Positions 39,466-48,461 of a stretch of 64,000 nucleotides of DNA are shown here, in pieces. The stretch spans positions 62,001 through 126,000 of the forward strand of contig NZ_QICL01000005.1 in the NCBI RefSeq assembly GCF_003201355.1, written 5' to 3'. Each line of letters begins with the position of its first letter. Position 1 is the stretch's first letter. A program made the translations under genes and the position numbers. The notes under the pieces were generated by a model, which had not been told where the DNA came from, ran no database searches, and saw nothing but the letters and a program-made list of their open reading frames with translations. Origin of the DNA: Indolivaga alginatilytica. GTDB lineage: Bacteria; Bacteroidota; Bacteroidia; Bacteroidales; Dysgonomonadaceae.

Positions 39466-41634
39466 ATGAGAAAATTATCCTTATTCCTATTAACTTCTGT
39501 TACGTGTCTGAGCCTTTGGGGGCAAGGTGCTACGGACGGTCAGATATTAAAAATTAATACCAATAATTCGAGCTTGACTTTGTTGGCAGGTAACGACAGC
39601 TTGCTCTATCAGTTAGGGTATGGCAGTTTACAAGCTCCCGAATATACTATTCCTCCCAAAGGAATAGCCCGAGAGAAAGAATTTTATCCGCCATCGGGGA
39701 ATGGATTTATAGCTGAGCCGGCCATTGAAGTGAATCATGCTGACGGTAATACATCTACGGATTTGTTTTATCAAAATCATAAAATTACAAAAATTGATTC
39801 TAATATTGATTTGACGGTTATTCATTTGAAAGATCCTCAATATCCGTTTTTTGTAGATATATACATCAAGTCTTACCAAAAAGAAGATATTCTGGAGATG
39901 TGGACAGAGGTATATCACGAAGAAAACGGTGCTGTTACTCTGTATAAATATGCTTCGGCATCTCCCATATTTTCAGCGAAAAATTATTGGTTGACTCAAT
40001 TTTGTGGGAATTATAAAAGAGAGGCTACTTTGGTTGAAGAAAAACTATCTTCAGGAATCAAAGTTCTCGATTCAAAGATTGGGGTAAGAGCACACCAGAT
40101 GAGGATACCTTCATTTATGCTTTCATTGAATCAACCTGCAAACGAGGATAGTGGAGAAGTATATACCGGTTCTTTGTCATGGCCGGGAAGTTTTCAACTG
40201 GCTTTTGATCTTGATTGGAATAATAACCTGCGTGCGTTATCCGGCATTAATCCTTATGCTTCAAAATACGTTTTGGAGAAAGGGCTAAAATTTAAAACTC
40301 CTGTTTCAATCTGGACATATAGTGATTCTGGGAAAGGGCAAGCCAGTCGTAATTTGCATACATGGGCAATAAACTATACTGTTCGTGATGGAAAGAAAGA
40401 CCGCCCGATTTTATTGAATAATTGGGAAGCTACACATTGTGATTTTGATGAAAAGAAGATAGTATCTCTTTTTGATGGAGCCAAAGAAGTGGGTATCGAA
40501 TTATTCCTGCTCGATGATGGTTGGTTTGGTAACGGAAAATATGCCCGCGACGATGACAAGCATGGTTTAGGAGATTGGGATATAGACATGAAAAAACTGC
40601 CTAGCGGATTATCTTATCTGTGTAACGAAGCATCAAAACGAAAAATAGGTTTTGGCATCTGGTTAGAACCAGAAATGGTTAATCCAAAGAGCCTTTTGAA
40701 TGAAAGGCATCCCGATTGGGTAATCACTCAGGCAAAACGCACACCATTGTATGGTCGTAATCAAATGATTTTGGATTTAACTCGCCCCGAAGTTCAGAAG
40801 TTCGAATGGGATGAGGTTATAGACAAGACTTTGAAACCGAATCCGGGTATATCTTATGTAAAATGGGATGCTAACCGTTATGTAACTCAGCCCGGCTCAT
40901 CATATTTGCCAGCGAATAAACAATCTCATTTATTGATCGACTATAATAATGCTTTGCTTGCTTTGATGAAAAAGACCAAAGACAATTACCCCAATGTAAT
41001 GATGATGCTTTGTGCAGGTGGTAGCGGACGCACCGATTATGGAAGTATGCAATATTTTCATTCCTTCTGGTCTAGTGACAATACCGACCCGTTGAAGAGA
41101 GTATTTATTCAGTGGGGATTCTCTCATATATTTCCCGCTAATACGATCTCGGCACATGTTACACGGATGGGTGGTCGTCCGATGAAATTTGCAATAGATG
41201 TTGCTCTAAGTGGTGCGTATGGTATCGATTTAGATTTAGCCAAGTTGACTCCACAGGAGAAAAAACAAATAGAGAGCAGTGTCGAATTGTACAAAAAGAG
41301 TCTTCGTCCGATAGTGCAACAAGGAAACTTGTATCGTTTAAGTTCGCCCTATGAGAATGCGAATGCTTCTCTAAGTTATATTTCTCAGGACAAGGCTAAA
41401 GCTGTTGTTTTTGTCTATCAGGTTGAAGATGGTCAGAATAATAAAATTAAATTGAAAGGACTTGATCCTACTAAAAACTATACGCTGAAAGAACTGAATC
41501 TCGAAGCGGGTAAAGCATCTTCTTTTGATTTGAACGGTAAAACTGTTTCAGGAGCAGAACTTATGAGTAATGGATTCACTCCTGTTTGTGTGAAACAATT
41601 GGAGAGTATGGTTATAGGGTTAAATGTTGAATAA
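39466..41634 (+). CDS. GH36 alpha-galactosidase
   Basis: Removes terminal alpha-linked galactose by retention. The 722-residue protein has a signal peptide (to about SLWGQ), an N-terminal super-sandwich, and a barrel with NNWEATHCDFDE, ELFLLDDGWFG, GFGIWLEPEMVNP, YVKWDANR (nucleophile Asp468) and FWSSDNTDPL (acid/base Asp538), plus MGGRPMKFAIDVALSG. All family hallmarks are intact and the length is normal. It starts 15 bp after the first DUF362-like gene, in the same transcript. Bacteroidota members of this type usually work in the periplasm. Confidence 0.94.
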   Translation: MRKLSLFLLTSVTCLSLWGQGATDGQILKINTNNSSLTLLAGNDSLLYQLGYGSLQAPEYTIPPKGIAREKEFYPPSGNGFIAEPAIEVNHADGNTSTDLFYQNHKITKIDSNIDLTVIHLKDPQYPFFVDIYIKSYQKEDILEMWTEVYHEENGAVTLYKYASASPIFSAKNYWLTQFCGNYKREATLVEEKLSSGIKVLDSKIGVRAHQMRIPSFMLSLNQPANEDSGEVYTGSLSWPGSFQLAFDLDWNNNLRALSGINPYASKYVLEKGLKFKTPVSIWTYSDSGKGQASRNLHTWAINYTVRDGKKDRPILLNNWEATHCDFDEKKIVSLFDGAKEVGIELFLLDDGWFGNGKYARDDDKHGLGDWDIDMKKLPSGLSYLCNEASKRKIGFGIWLEPEMVNPKSLLNERHPDWVITQAKRTPLYGRNQMILDLTRPEVQKFEWDEVIDKTLKPNPGISYVKWDANRYVTQPGSSYLPANKQSHLLIDYNNALLALMKKTKDNYPNVMMMLCAGGSGRTDYGSMQYFHSFWSSDNTDPLKRVFIQWGFSHIFPANTISAHVTRMGGRPMKFAIDVALSGAYGIDLDLAKLTPQEKKQIESSVELYKKSLRPIVQQGNLYRLSSPYENANASLSYISQDKAKAVVFVYQVEDGQNNKIKLKGLDPTKNYTLKELNLEAGKASSFDLNGKTVSGAELMSNGFTPVCVKQLESMVIGLNVE

Positions 41635-41684
41635 AGTCTCGGATCTCTAATTAATTTGTAGGAGGTGGAGTAAAAATACATAAT

Positions 41685-43676
41685 ATGAAAAAATATATCT
41701 TATTAGGTCTTATATTAATATGGGGCATCTGGAATACCGAGGCACAGAATAACCGTTGGCAGTTAGCTGATACGGGAGGCATAGAATGGAATATCAAAAG
41801 TAATCTGCCTCACGATGACCATATCGAGATGAGTGGCAGAAAACTGTCGGTAGTACTTCGTTACGGGGTGGATGCCGATAAGAATTTTTCGGTGAATAGA
41901 AGTATCATATGGCCAATGCTTCGTTTTCAACCCAATAAGACCCGTTCGCATCTCAATAAGCAGTTTGCGTTAGATGTACGGGATTTATTGTTGATTAATA
42001 GCCAGTCATTAGGTCAGGAAACTGTCGATAAAATATCGTTGGAGGGGCTTATGGTAGTAGATAGTCGTTTCGAGAAGAATAGCCTTCGGATGACCCGTGT
42101 CCTTTATCCTTCAACAACGGAAGCTGCTTATTTCGAAAAATATACCATTCAGAATATTGGCGAAAAAGCAATTTCGGTTGATTTACCCGATTTAGATATG
42201 ACCTATATTTCAGATCCGGCTCTTGGCATTTATGGTGGATATACTTATGGTGTAAAATCGAGCCATAAAGGATATTATACTCTTGAATCGGGTAAAGACC
42301 TGACCTTCTATATTACTTTTTCGGCACGAAAGATAAAGGAGCCGCAACCTGCTTTCAATCCTGAGCAAGAGCTTGTAGCACGAAAAGAGTTTGTAGAAAG
42401 TATCTGGTCTAATTTGGTTTTAGAAACACCCGATAAGGTTTTGAACAGAATGTTTGCCTTTGCTAAAATCAGAGGTTCTGAAAGTATTTATGAAACAAAA
42501 GGAGGCTTGATGCATGGTCCGGGTGGTGAGGCATATTATGCCGCTATTTGGGCAAACGATCAGGCAGAATATATTAATCCGTTTTTTCCTTACTTGGGTT
42601 ATGAAACAGGTAATGAATCGGCTTTGAATTCGTTTCGTCATTTTGCACGCTTTATGAACGATGAATATAAACCTATTCCAAGTTCTATTATTGCCGAGGG
42701 TGACGGTATTTGGCATGGAGCTAAAGATCGGGGCGATGGAGCTATGATTGCTTATGGTGCTGCCCGTTATGCTCTGGCTAAAGGAAGTAAAACTGAAGCA
42801 GAAGAATTGTGGCCGTTAATTGAATGGACATTAGAATATTGTAAACGAAAAATAAACGAGAATGGCGTAGTAGCTTCTGATTCGGACGAATTGGAAAATC
42901 GCTTTCCTGCGGGAAAAGCCAATCTGTGTACCTCAGGTTTGTATTACGATGCTCTTATATCGGCAGTTTATCTGGGAAAGGATTTAGGTAAGCCCAATAA
43001 GCAACTGGACGAATATAAGAAAGAAGCGGAAACTTTGAGAAAAAACATAGAAAAGCACTTCGGTTATAAAGTAGAGGGTTTTGATACGTATCGCTATTAT
43101 GAAGGCAATGATATTCTTCGTTCATGGATATGTATTCCTTTGACTGTTGGTATCTTTGATAGATCGCAAGGAACTATTGATGCGCTGTTTTCTCCTCGCT
43201 TGTGGACTGATGACGGACTGTTAACTCAGGCAGGTACTGAAACTTTTTGGGATCGTTCGACCCTTTATGCTTTAAGAGGTGTATTTGCAGCGGGAGCTAC
43301 TGAAAAAGGGCTGGAATATCTTGAGAAATATTCACAAAGAAGATTATTAGGTGAGCATGTTCCCTATGCAATCGAGGCTTGGCCCGAAGGTTCGCAACGT
43401 CATTTATCGGCAGAAAGCGGATTGTATTGCAGAATATTTACTGAAGGAATTTTTGGTATCCGTCCTACAGGATTGAAATCGTTCGAAATGACACCTCATA
43501 TGCCTTCGGAATGGAATTATATGAATCTGAAATCGATCAAAGCTTTTGGCGAGACCTTCGATGTAAATATCACCGGAAAGGATGGTGGATTAGAGGTTGT
43601 AATTAAGAGTAAATCGGGTAAAACTCTTACCAAAAAGATTAAGCAAGGAGAAACTATCAGAGTTAACTTCAAATAA
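41685..43676 (+). CDS. Six-hairpin glycosidase-superfamily protein, unassigned family
   Basis: A 663-residue exported protein (signal to about NTEAQ). Residues about 25-230 are a beta-sandwich, followed by an alpha/alpha-barrel from about 245 to 590 with AAIWANDQAEYINPFFP, GDGIWHGAKDRGDGAMIAY, TFWDRSTLYALRG and EAWPEGSQRHLSAESGLY, then a short beta tail. The pattern is that of GH37/63/78-like six-hairpin enzymes, and the acidic residues in ANDQAEY and DGIWHGAKDR are candidate catalysts. I cannot place it in a family. An AGGAGGTGG run lies about 17-25 nt before the start, too far for an ordinary Shine-Dalgarno. Position between GH36 and GH28 suggests one more step in glycan breakdown. Confidence 0.55.
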   Translation: MKKYILLGLILIWGIWNTEAQNNRWQLADTGGIEWNIKSNLPHDDHIEMSGRKLSVVLRYGVDADKNFSVNRSIIWPMLRFQPNKTRSHLNKQFALDVRDLLLINSQSLGQETVDKISLEGLMVVDSRFEKNSLRMTRVLYPSTTEAAYFEKYTIQNIGEKAISVDLPDLDMTYISDPALGIYGGYTYGVKSSHKGYYTLESGKDLTFYITFSARKIKEPQPAFNPEQELVARKEFVESIWSNLVLETPDKVLNRMFAFAKIRGSESIYETKGGLMHGPGGEAYYAAIWANDQAEYINPFFPYLGYETGNESALNSFRHFARFMNDEYKPIPSSIIAEGDGIWHGAKDRGDGAMIAYGAARYALAKGSKTEAEELWPLIEWTLEYCKRKINENGVVASDSDELENRFPAGKANLCTSGLYYDALISAVYLGKDLGKPNKQLDEYKKEAETLRKNIEKHFGYKVEGFDTYRYYEGNDILRSWICIPLTVGIFDRSQGTIDALFSPRLWTDDGLLTQAGTETFWDRSTLYALRGVFAAGATEKGLEYLEKYSQRRLLGEHVPYAIEAWPEGSQRHLSAESGLYCRIFTEGIFGIRPTGLKSFEMTPHMPSEWNYMNLKSIKAFGETFDVNITGKDGGLEVVIKSKSGKTLTKKIKQGETIRVNFK

Positions 43677-43765
43677 GGTCGCAGACCTTATTATTGCTTT
43701 GGCAAGCATAACAAAAAGAGATAGTTTGCTGATAAATCATCGCATTAAATAGTTAGAATTACTTA
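43675..43765 (-). repeat. Dispersed ~91-bp intergenic repeat, copy F (reverse orientation)
   Basis: Full-length reverse copy. The hairpin AAGGTCGCAGACCTT (43675-43689) overlaps the TAA stop of the preceding gene, and the other end (AGAATTACTTA) stops 2 bp before the ATG of the GH28 gene. It therefore fills the gap exactly. It matches the reverse complement of copy E with only scattered differences. Confidence 0.85.
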
Positions 43766-43767
43766 AT

Positions 43768-45318
43768 ATGAAAAAGCTTTCTTATGTATTATATATTTTG
43801 GTATTGTCTGTCACTACAGCATTTGCAAAGAATTACAATGTGAAAGATTTCGGTGCTGTAGGTGATGGGCGGTATCTGGATTCTCCTGCAATACAAAAGG
43901 CGATAGATGCTTGTACGGCAGATGGGGGAGGAATGGTTATCATACCCAGAGGAACTTATCTTGGGGCAACAATAGTTTTGAAAGATAATACTACTCTGCA
44001 TCTCGAAGAGGGTGCCTTATTGTTGGGTACTACTGATCTGAATGCTTATGATCTGATCGATCCTTTTACCGATGGTTTGGGGGTGGATGTGGGACGTACT
44101 TTTATTGCGGCTGTAGATGCAAAGAATATTACTATTGAGGGTAAAGGAATTATTGACGGACAAGGTTCTGCCCTTAAGGCTAAACAAATAGAAACAGACA
44201 ACCGTCCGGAAGGACAACGTTGGGGAGCAAGACCTTTTTTGTTACGTATTGTTAGATGTCAGGGGGTAAAAGTACAGGATGTAACGCTGAAATACTCGGC
44301 TTCGTGGACATCTCACTACGCTCAAAGTTCGGATATTGTGATAAGTAACGTAAAAATAACAAGCATTGGAGTTGCTCATAATGATGGGATTGATATCGAT
44401 GGTTGCGAACGGGTCAGAATAACCAACTGTGATGTGGAAAGTGGGGATGATGCTCTTTGCTTCAAAACTACATACAGTAAAAATCCATGTCGAGATATTG
44501 TGGTTGATGGTATGAAATTAAAAAGCAATCAGGCGGGAATCAAGATGGGAACTGAGTCGATGGCTCCTTTTGAGAATATCAAGATTTCTAACTGTCACAT
44601 CTATAATACGAATAACGGAGGAATTAAACTTCTAACGGTTGACGGTGCCCATTTAAGAAATATACTGATTGAGGATATTACCATGGATAATGTCAGAACA
44701 CCGATGTTATTCCGTCTGGGTTCGAGATTAAATGTGTTCAGAAAAGAACGGGATCAGCAACAACCTACCGGAACATTCGAAAATGTAGTTATCCGTAATG
44801 TTAAAGCAAAGAGTGCTGAAAAAACTCAGCTTACTTCTGCTTCGGGAATATTAATAACAGGTGTTCCCGGACATCTTATTACGAATCTCACATTGGAGAA
44901 TATCGAAATAGCATTGCCCGGTGGTGGTACAGTTGAGGAGGGTAGGCATGAGGTTCCTGAGGCAGTCAATGAATATCCCGAGATAAAAACATTTGGACCG
45001 ACCATTCCTGCCTATGGTGTTTGGGCGAGACATGCAGATGGTTTAAAGCTCAATAATATCACTTTCAAAGTTGAAAATCCCGATTTAAGACCTGTTTTCG
45101 TTTTTGAAGATGTGAAAAATGTATCGATTAAAAAGCTGAATGCGGAGGCATTCGAAGGTTCAGAGTCTGCTATTCGGATAGAAAATTCTGAAAACGTTCA
45201 AATCGCTATTTCGGGTTTGAGAGGGAAATCTCAAAAACTATTGGAAGTGGAAGGGGCGGATAACACTATCAGTTTGCATGGTAAGCAAATACTGAAAACG
45301 ATTGAAGGTGCGAAATAG
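43768..45318 (+). CDS. GH28 family glycoside hydrolase (polygalacturonase type)
   Basis: Inverting hydrolase acting on galacturonic acid containing chains in most known members. The 516-residue protein has a signal peptide (to about TAFA) and the parallel beta-helix start YNVKDFGAVGDG. Catalytic acids are visible as HNDGIDIDGC (Asp206) and VESGDDALCFK (Asp227-Asp228). The usual Gly-His-Gly is replaced by QAGIKMGTES, a variation seen in many Bacteroidota GH28 proteins of exo-acting type. It is the only one of the GH28-like proteins here with the full Asp triad in a classical context. Exact linkage is unknown. Confidence 0.88.
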   Translation: MKKLSYVLYILVLSVTTAFAKNYNVKDFGAVGDGRYLDSPAIQKAIDACTADGGGMVIIPRGTYLGATIVLKDNTTLHLEEGALLLGTTDLNAYDLIDPFTDGLGVDVGRTFIAAVDAKNITIEGKGIIDGQGSALKAKQIETDNRPEGQRWGARPFLLRIVRCQGVKVQDVTLKYSASWTSHYAQSSDIVISNVKITSIGVAHNDGIDIDGCERVRITNCDVESGDDALCFKTTYSKNPCRDIVVDGMKLKSNQAGIKMGTESMAPFENIKISNCHIYNTNNGGIKLLTVDGAHLRNILIEDITMDNVRTPMLFRLGSRLNVFRKERDQQQPTGTFENVVIRNVKAKSAEKTQLTSASGILITGVPGHLITNLTLENIEIALPGGGTVEEGRHEVPEAVNEYPEIKTFGPTIPAYGVWARHADGLKLNNITFKVENPDLRPVFVFEDVKNVSIKKLNAEAFEGSESAIRIENSENVQIAISGLRGKSQKLLEVEGADNTISLHGKQILKTIEGAK

Positions 45319-45340
45319 AATAACTAATAAATAAGATAAA

Positions 45341-46822
45341 ATGAAACAGCCTTTATCTAAAATGACTGATTATAGGATAATCAAATTATTGTTTGTATTT
45401 ATCATAATCCTTTCTTTTTCATCTATAGGAAATGGATCTATAGCTGTGGGGCAGGAATCGAAACCAAAGCCTATAACTAAATATGACTGGAAGCCCGAAG
45501 CCACTAATCAACCGATAGGTGTGGCTAAAGGAATATTTCCGGGTCGGGTATCTTGGGCACATGCTCCCGGAGCAGCCCATTGGTCGGGTAAGTGGCAGTC
45601 GATGGAAAGCCCTTGGTGGCTGGATGAAAATACCGATCAGAAAAAAACAGGAGAAATGCTGGGGAATATTCTGGTAACGTTGACCGGACAAAAGGATTAT
45701 AATAAAGCCTGGAATGCTTTATTTGAGTATCATAATTTGAACACTAAAAATAAGAAAGCAGGCTATAATAAGAATGAGGTTGTGGCTATCAAGATAAATA
45801 TGAATTCAACTAATCGTCCCGAGAGAATCAATAATTATACAGATGTAGCACCTCAAACAGTATATGTGTTGGTCGAACAGCTTGTCAAATATGGAGGTGT
45901 TCCCGAAGACAAGATCGTGATTTATGATGCTAAACGTTATATTTTGCCTGAGGTTCTGGAGAAGGTATGGAGAGACTTTAAAGATGTGCGTTTCATTCAG
46001 GAAAAAGATTTTACGGAACAACAAAAGCATCCTATATACGGCGATTATAGCCGTTTCGAAATGCCCGATTGGATAAAAGCAATCGAATATTCAAATGGAG
46101 TAGATTATCCAAAGGCTACTAATATTCCTAAGCAGGTAAAGGATGCTTCGTATCTTATTAATCTGGCTATGCTCAAATGTCATTCTTACCCGTATTCCAA
46201 TATGGAGGGAGGGGATGAAGGACAGACAGGGGTGACAATGATCGGTAAGAATAACTTCGGTTCCATTCAGGGGCCATCCGATTTGCATGGCTTGATTAAT
46301 ACCAATAGAGAGGGAAAAAAAGATTCTTATTCGCCGATAGTTGATCTGGAAGCATCGCCTAATCTGGGAACTAAAACTATACTTTATTTGCTCGATGGAC
46401 TTTATACTGCACGAAAACATTCGTCGTATGCAATGCATTTTCCGAATGCACCTTTTTATAATAAAAACTACCCTTATGAAAACCCTGAATGGCCATCGTG
46501 CTTATTAGGTTCGTTAGATGGTGTTGCTTTAGATTCGGTGGGATTGGATATTCTGTATTCACAAACTAAAAACAATAACGACCCGGATAATGACTATCGT
46601 CCCTGGATGCTGATACGTGAAAACGCAGATGGCTATCTGCATGAAATGGCACAAGCAGACAATTCTCCGTCGGGTATGGTTTATAAACAAAACGGAAAAA
46701 GAGTTTCGAACTTGGGTGTTCACGAGCATTGGGATAGTGACGAGACCCGCCGTTACTCTAGGAATCTCGATCCTCAAAATGGTAAAGGAATAGAGCTTAT
46801 ATACTCCAGAATAGATAAATAG
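45341..46822 (+). CDS. Secreted DUF362-like protein of unknown function (paralogue 2)
   Basis: A 493-residue paralogue of the protein at 38008-39450. An N-terminal hydrophobic stretch (KLLFVFIIILSFSS) suggests export. Met8 at 45362 is an alternative start. Strongly shared blocks are KYDWKPEATNQPIGVAKG, GRVSWAHAPGAAHWSG, EVVAIKINMNSTNRP, DKIVIYDAKRYILPE, PEWPSCLLGSLDGVALDS and LGVHEHWDSDE. Conservation is highest at the two ends and in the DUF362-like core. It follows GH28 by 22 bp and precedes GH88. Two copies kept at different points of one locus suggest distinct substrates or partners. Activity is unknown. Confidence 0.7.
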   Translation: MKQPLSKMTDYRIIKLLFVFIIILSFSSIGNGSIAVGQESKPKPITKYDWKPEATNQPIGVAKGIFPGRVSWAHAPGAAHWSGKWQSMESPWWLDENTDQKKTGEMLGNILVTLTGQKDYNKAWNALFEYHNLNTKNKKAGYNKNEVVAIKINMNSTNRPERINNYTDVAPQTVYVLVEQLVKYGGVPEDKIVIYDAKRYILPEVLEKVWRDFKDVRFIQEKDFTEQQKHPIYGDYSRFEMPDWIKAIEYSNGVDYPKATNIPKQVKDASYLINLAMLKCHSYPYSNMEGGDEGQTGVTMIGKNNFGSIQGPSDLHGLINTNREGKKDSYSPIVDLEASPNLGTKTILYLLDGLYTARKHSSYAMHFPNAPFYNKNYPYENPEWPSCLLGSLDGVALDSVGLDILYSQTKNNNDPDNDYRPWMLIRENADGYLHEMAQADNSPSGMVYKQNGKRVSNLGVHEHWDSDETRRYSRNLDPQNGKGIELIYSRIDK

Positions 46823-46912
46823 AACGGAAAGTATAAATAATTGAACCAAATTTACAAACCCAATCGGCCTTTATACCTGACTTTTGTATCTAAATTGGAA
46901 AATTTATATACT

Positions 46913-48157
46913 ATGAGAAAAATATTATTTTGTGTTGCAGTTTTACTTGTCACACTAGCTTCTTGTAAAACTGAAAAGAAGGATATTGTGAAAGATGATT
47001 TTGATTTTGCATCGAAGCAATTAATCTTTGCAATGACAGAGGTAAGTAAAGCGATTGAGGAAGAATCTCCGGAAAGCAGGGAAAAAAGGAAAAAAAAGAA
47101 TTTGGGTCCTTTGGTAAATCCACGTACTATAAATCCCGATGGAAAACTTTCATTAGTAGCATCACGTGACTGGACAAGCGGTTTCTTTCCCGGCGAACTT
47201 TGGTATATGTACGAATATATTAAAGATAAGAAATGGGAGGCAGCAGCCCGTAAGTATACTGATCCTCTGGAACGCGAAAAAACGAATGGAGGAACTCACG
47301 ATATGGGTTTCAAAGTCTATTGCAGTTTTGGAAACGGTTATCGTTTGACGAAAGACGAAAATTACAAGAAAATTTTACTTGAATCGGCATATACCCTAAC
47401 AACCCGTTATCAACCCAATGCAAAGATTATCCGTTCGTGGGATCATAGTGGTGATAAATGGAAATGTCCTGTGATCATAGACAATATGATGAATCTGGAA
47501 TTGTTATTCTGGGCATTCAGCGAAAGTAAAGATTCTTTGTTCTATGATATAGCTGTAAATCATGCTCAAACTACTATAAAGAATCATTTTCGGGAAGATT
47601 ACAGCTCGTATCATGTGATTGATTATGATACGATAACCGGTGCAGTAATTAATAAACATACTCATCAGGGATATTCTCACTCATCGGCATGGGCACGGGG
47701 TCAGGCATGGGCGGTATATGGTTATACGATGTGTTACAGGGAAACTAAACTGCCTGAGTTTTTAGAACAGGCTAAAAATATAGCAAATTATATTTTTACT
47801 CATCCTAATCTGCCTGAGGATTTGATTCCTTATTGGGACTTCAATGCTCCCGAAATTCCTAATGAGCCGAGAGATGTATCGGCAGCTACTGTTACCGCTT
47901 CTGCTCTTTATGAATTGAGTACTTATGATAAAGAAAACAGCCCGAAATATTTAAACTGGGCTAATACTATGATGGATAATTTATCTAAAAATTATTTAGC
48001 TAAAGTAGAAGAGGACAGAGGTTTTTTATTATTACACAGTACGGGATCTAAACCGAGCAATCTGGAGGTAGATGTGCCTTTGGTATATGCCGATTATTAT
48101 TTCCTTGAAGCTTTATTAAGAAAACAACAACTGGAACAAACCGGAAAATTGTTTTAA
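46913..48157 (+). CDS. GH88 unsaturated glucuronyl hydrolase
   Basis: Removes 4,5-unsaturated glucuronic acid from lyase products. I choose the ATG at 46913 (414 residues) over one at 46841, because it begins a lipoprotein signal with lipobox LAS-Cys18. Family motifs: DWTSGFFPGELWYMYEY, GGTHDMGFKVY with catalytic Asp130, PVIIDNMMNLELLFWA with Asp190, then HQGYSHSSAWARGQAWA. The spacing of the two Asp is close to that of characterised enzymes. Glucuronyl preference is family knowledge and points to glucuronic acid in the target glycan. The stop codon overlaps the hairpin of repeat copy G. Confidence 0.93.
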   Translation: MRKILFCVAVLLVTLASCKTEKKDIVKDDFDFASKQLIFAMTEVSKAIEEESPESREKRKKKNLGPLVNPRTINPDGKLSLVASRDWTSGFFPGELWYMYEYIKDKKWEAAARKYTDPLEREKTNGGTHDMGFKVYCSFGNGYRLTKDENYKKILLESAYTLTTRYQPNAKIIRSWDHSGDKWKCPVIIDNMMNLELLFWAFSESKDSLFYDIAVNHAQTTIKNHFREDYSSYHVIDYDTITGAVINKHTHQGYSHSSAWARGQAWAVYGYTMCYRETKLPEFLEQAKNIANYIFTHPNLPEDLIPYWDFNAPEIPNEPRDVSAATVTASALYELSTYDKENSPKYLNWANTMMDNLSKNYLAKVEEDRGFLLLHSTGSKPSNLEVDVPLVYADYYFLEALLRKQQLEQTGKLF

Positions 48158-48200
48158 GGTCTCAGACCTTTTTATTGCTTTGGTAAGCAAAATCACAAAA
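48156..48200 (-). repeat. Partial copy G of the dispersed intergenic repeat (reverse orientation)
   Basis: The hairpin AAGGTCTCAGACCTT (48156-48170) overlaps the GH88 stop codon and is followed by TTTTATTGCTTTGGTAAGCA, as in copy F, before similarity fades. The T-run after the hairpin gives it a terminator-like look. With copy H it forms an inverted pair with hairpins at both outer ends. Confidence 0.7.
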
Positions 48201-48273
48201 GAGGCTAAAAATGAATGAAGAAATAAAGAAAATAGCCCTTAAGCAAATATTAGGGCAAATTTTAAACAGGCTC

Positions 48274-48365
48274 TAAGTAATTCCAACGATTTAATGCTAT
48301 ATTTAAAAGCTGTAATTCACTATATTTGTTGTATTTGGTAAAAAAATAAAAAGGTCTTAGACCTT
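48274..48365 (+). repeat. Dispersed ~91-bp intergenic repeat, copy H
   Basis: Full-length forward copy starting TAAGTAATTCCAACGATTT, as copy E does, and ending in AAGGTCTTAGACCTT (48351-48365). A further decayed hairpin (AAGTTTAAGACCTT) lies at about 48443-48456. TATATTTG at 48321-48328 matches the Bacteroidota -7 promoter pattern, but no matching upstream TTTG is clear. The 304-bp gap 48158-48461 holds only these elements. Confidence 0.78.
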
Positions 48366-48461
48366 AATAGTTATATTGTTAAATTTTATTTTGGTCGGGA
48401 TACAAGTCATTGTATTTCGACCAAAACAACTAGAGAATCAAAAAGTTTAAGACCTTAAATA

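Noticed and set aside
15074-45318. Assignment of the locus to RG-I or RG-II pectin breakdown because of GH28 and GH105
   Set aside because: No rhamnosidase, arabinofuranosidase, methyl- or acetylesterase and no RG-II specific families are seen, while glucuronic-acid enzymes are present.
149-48365. AGGTCT-AGACCT hairpins considered as operators for the PUL regulator
   Set aside because: A related copy lies inside the urease operon, copies occur after stop codons in reverse orientation, and a 91-bp body comes with them, which fits a dispersed repeat better.
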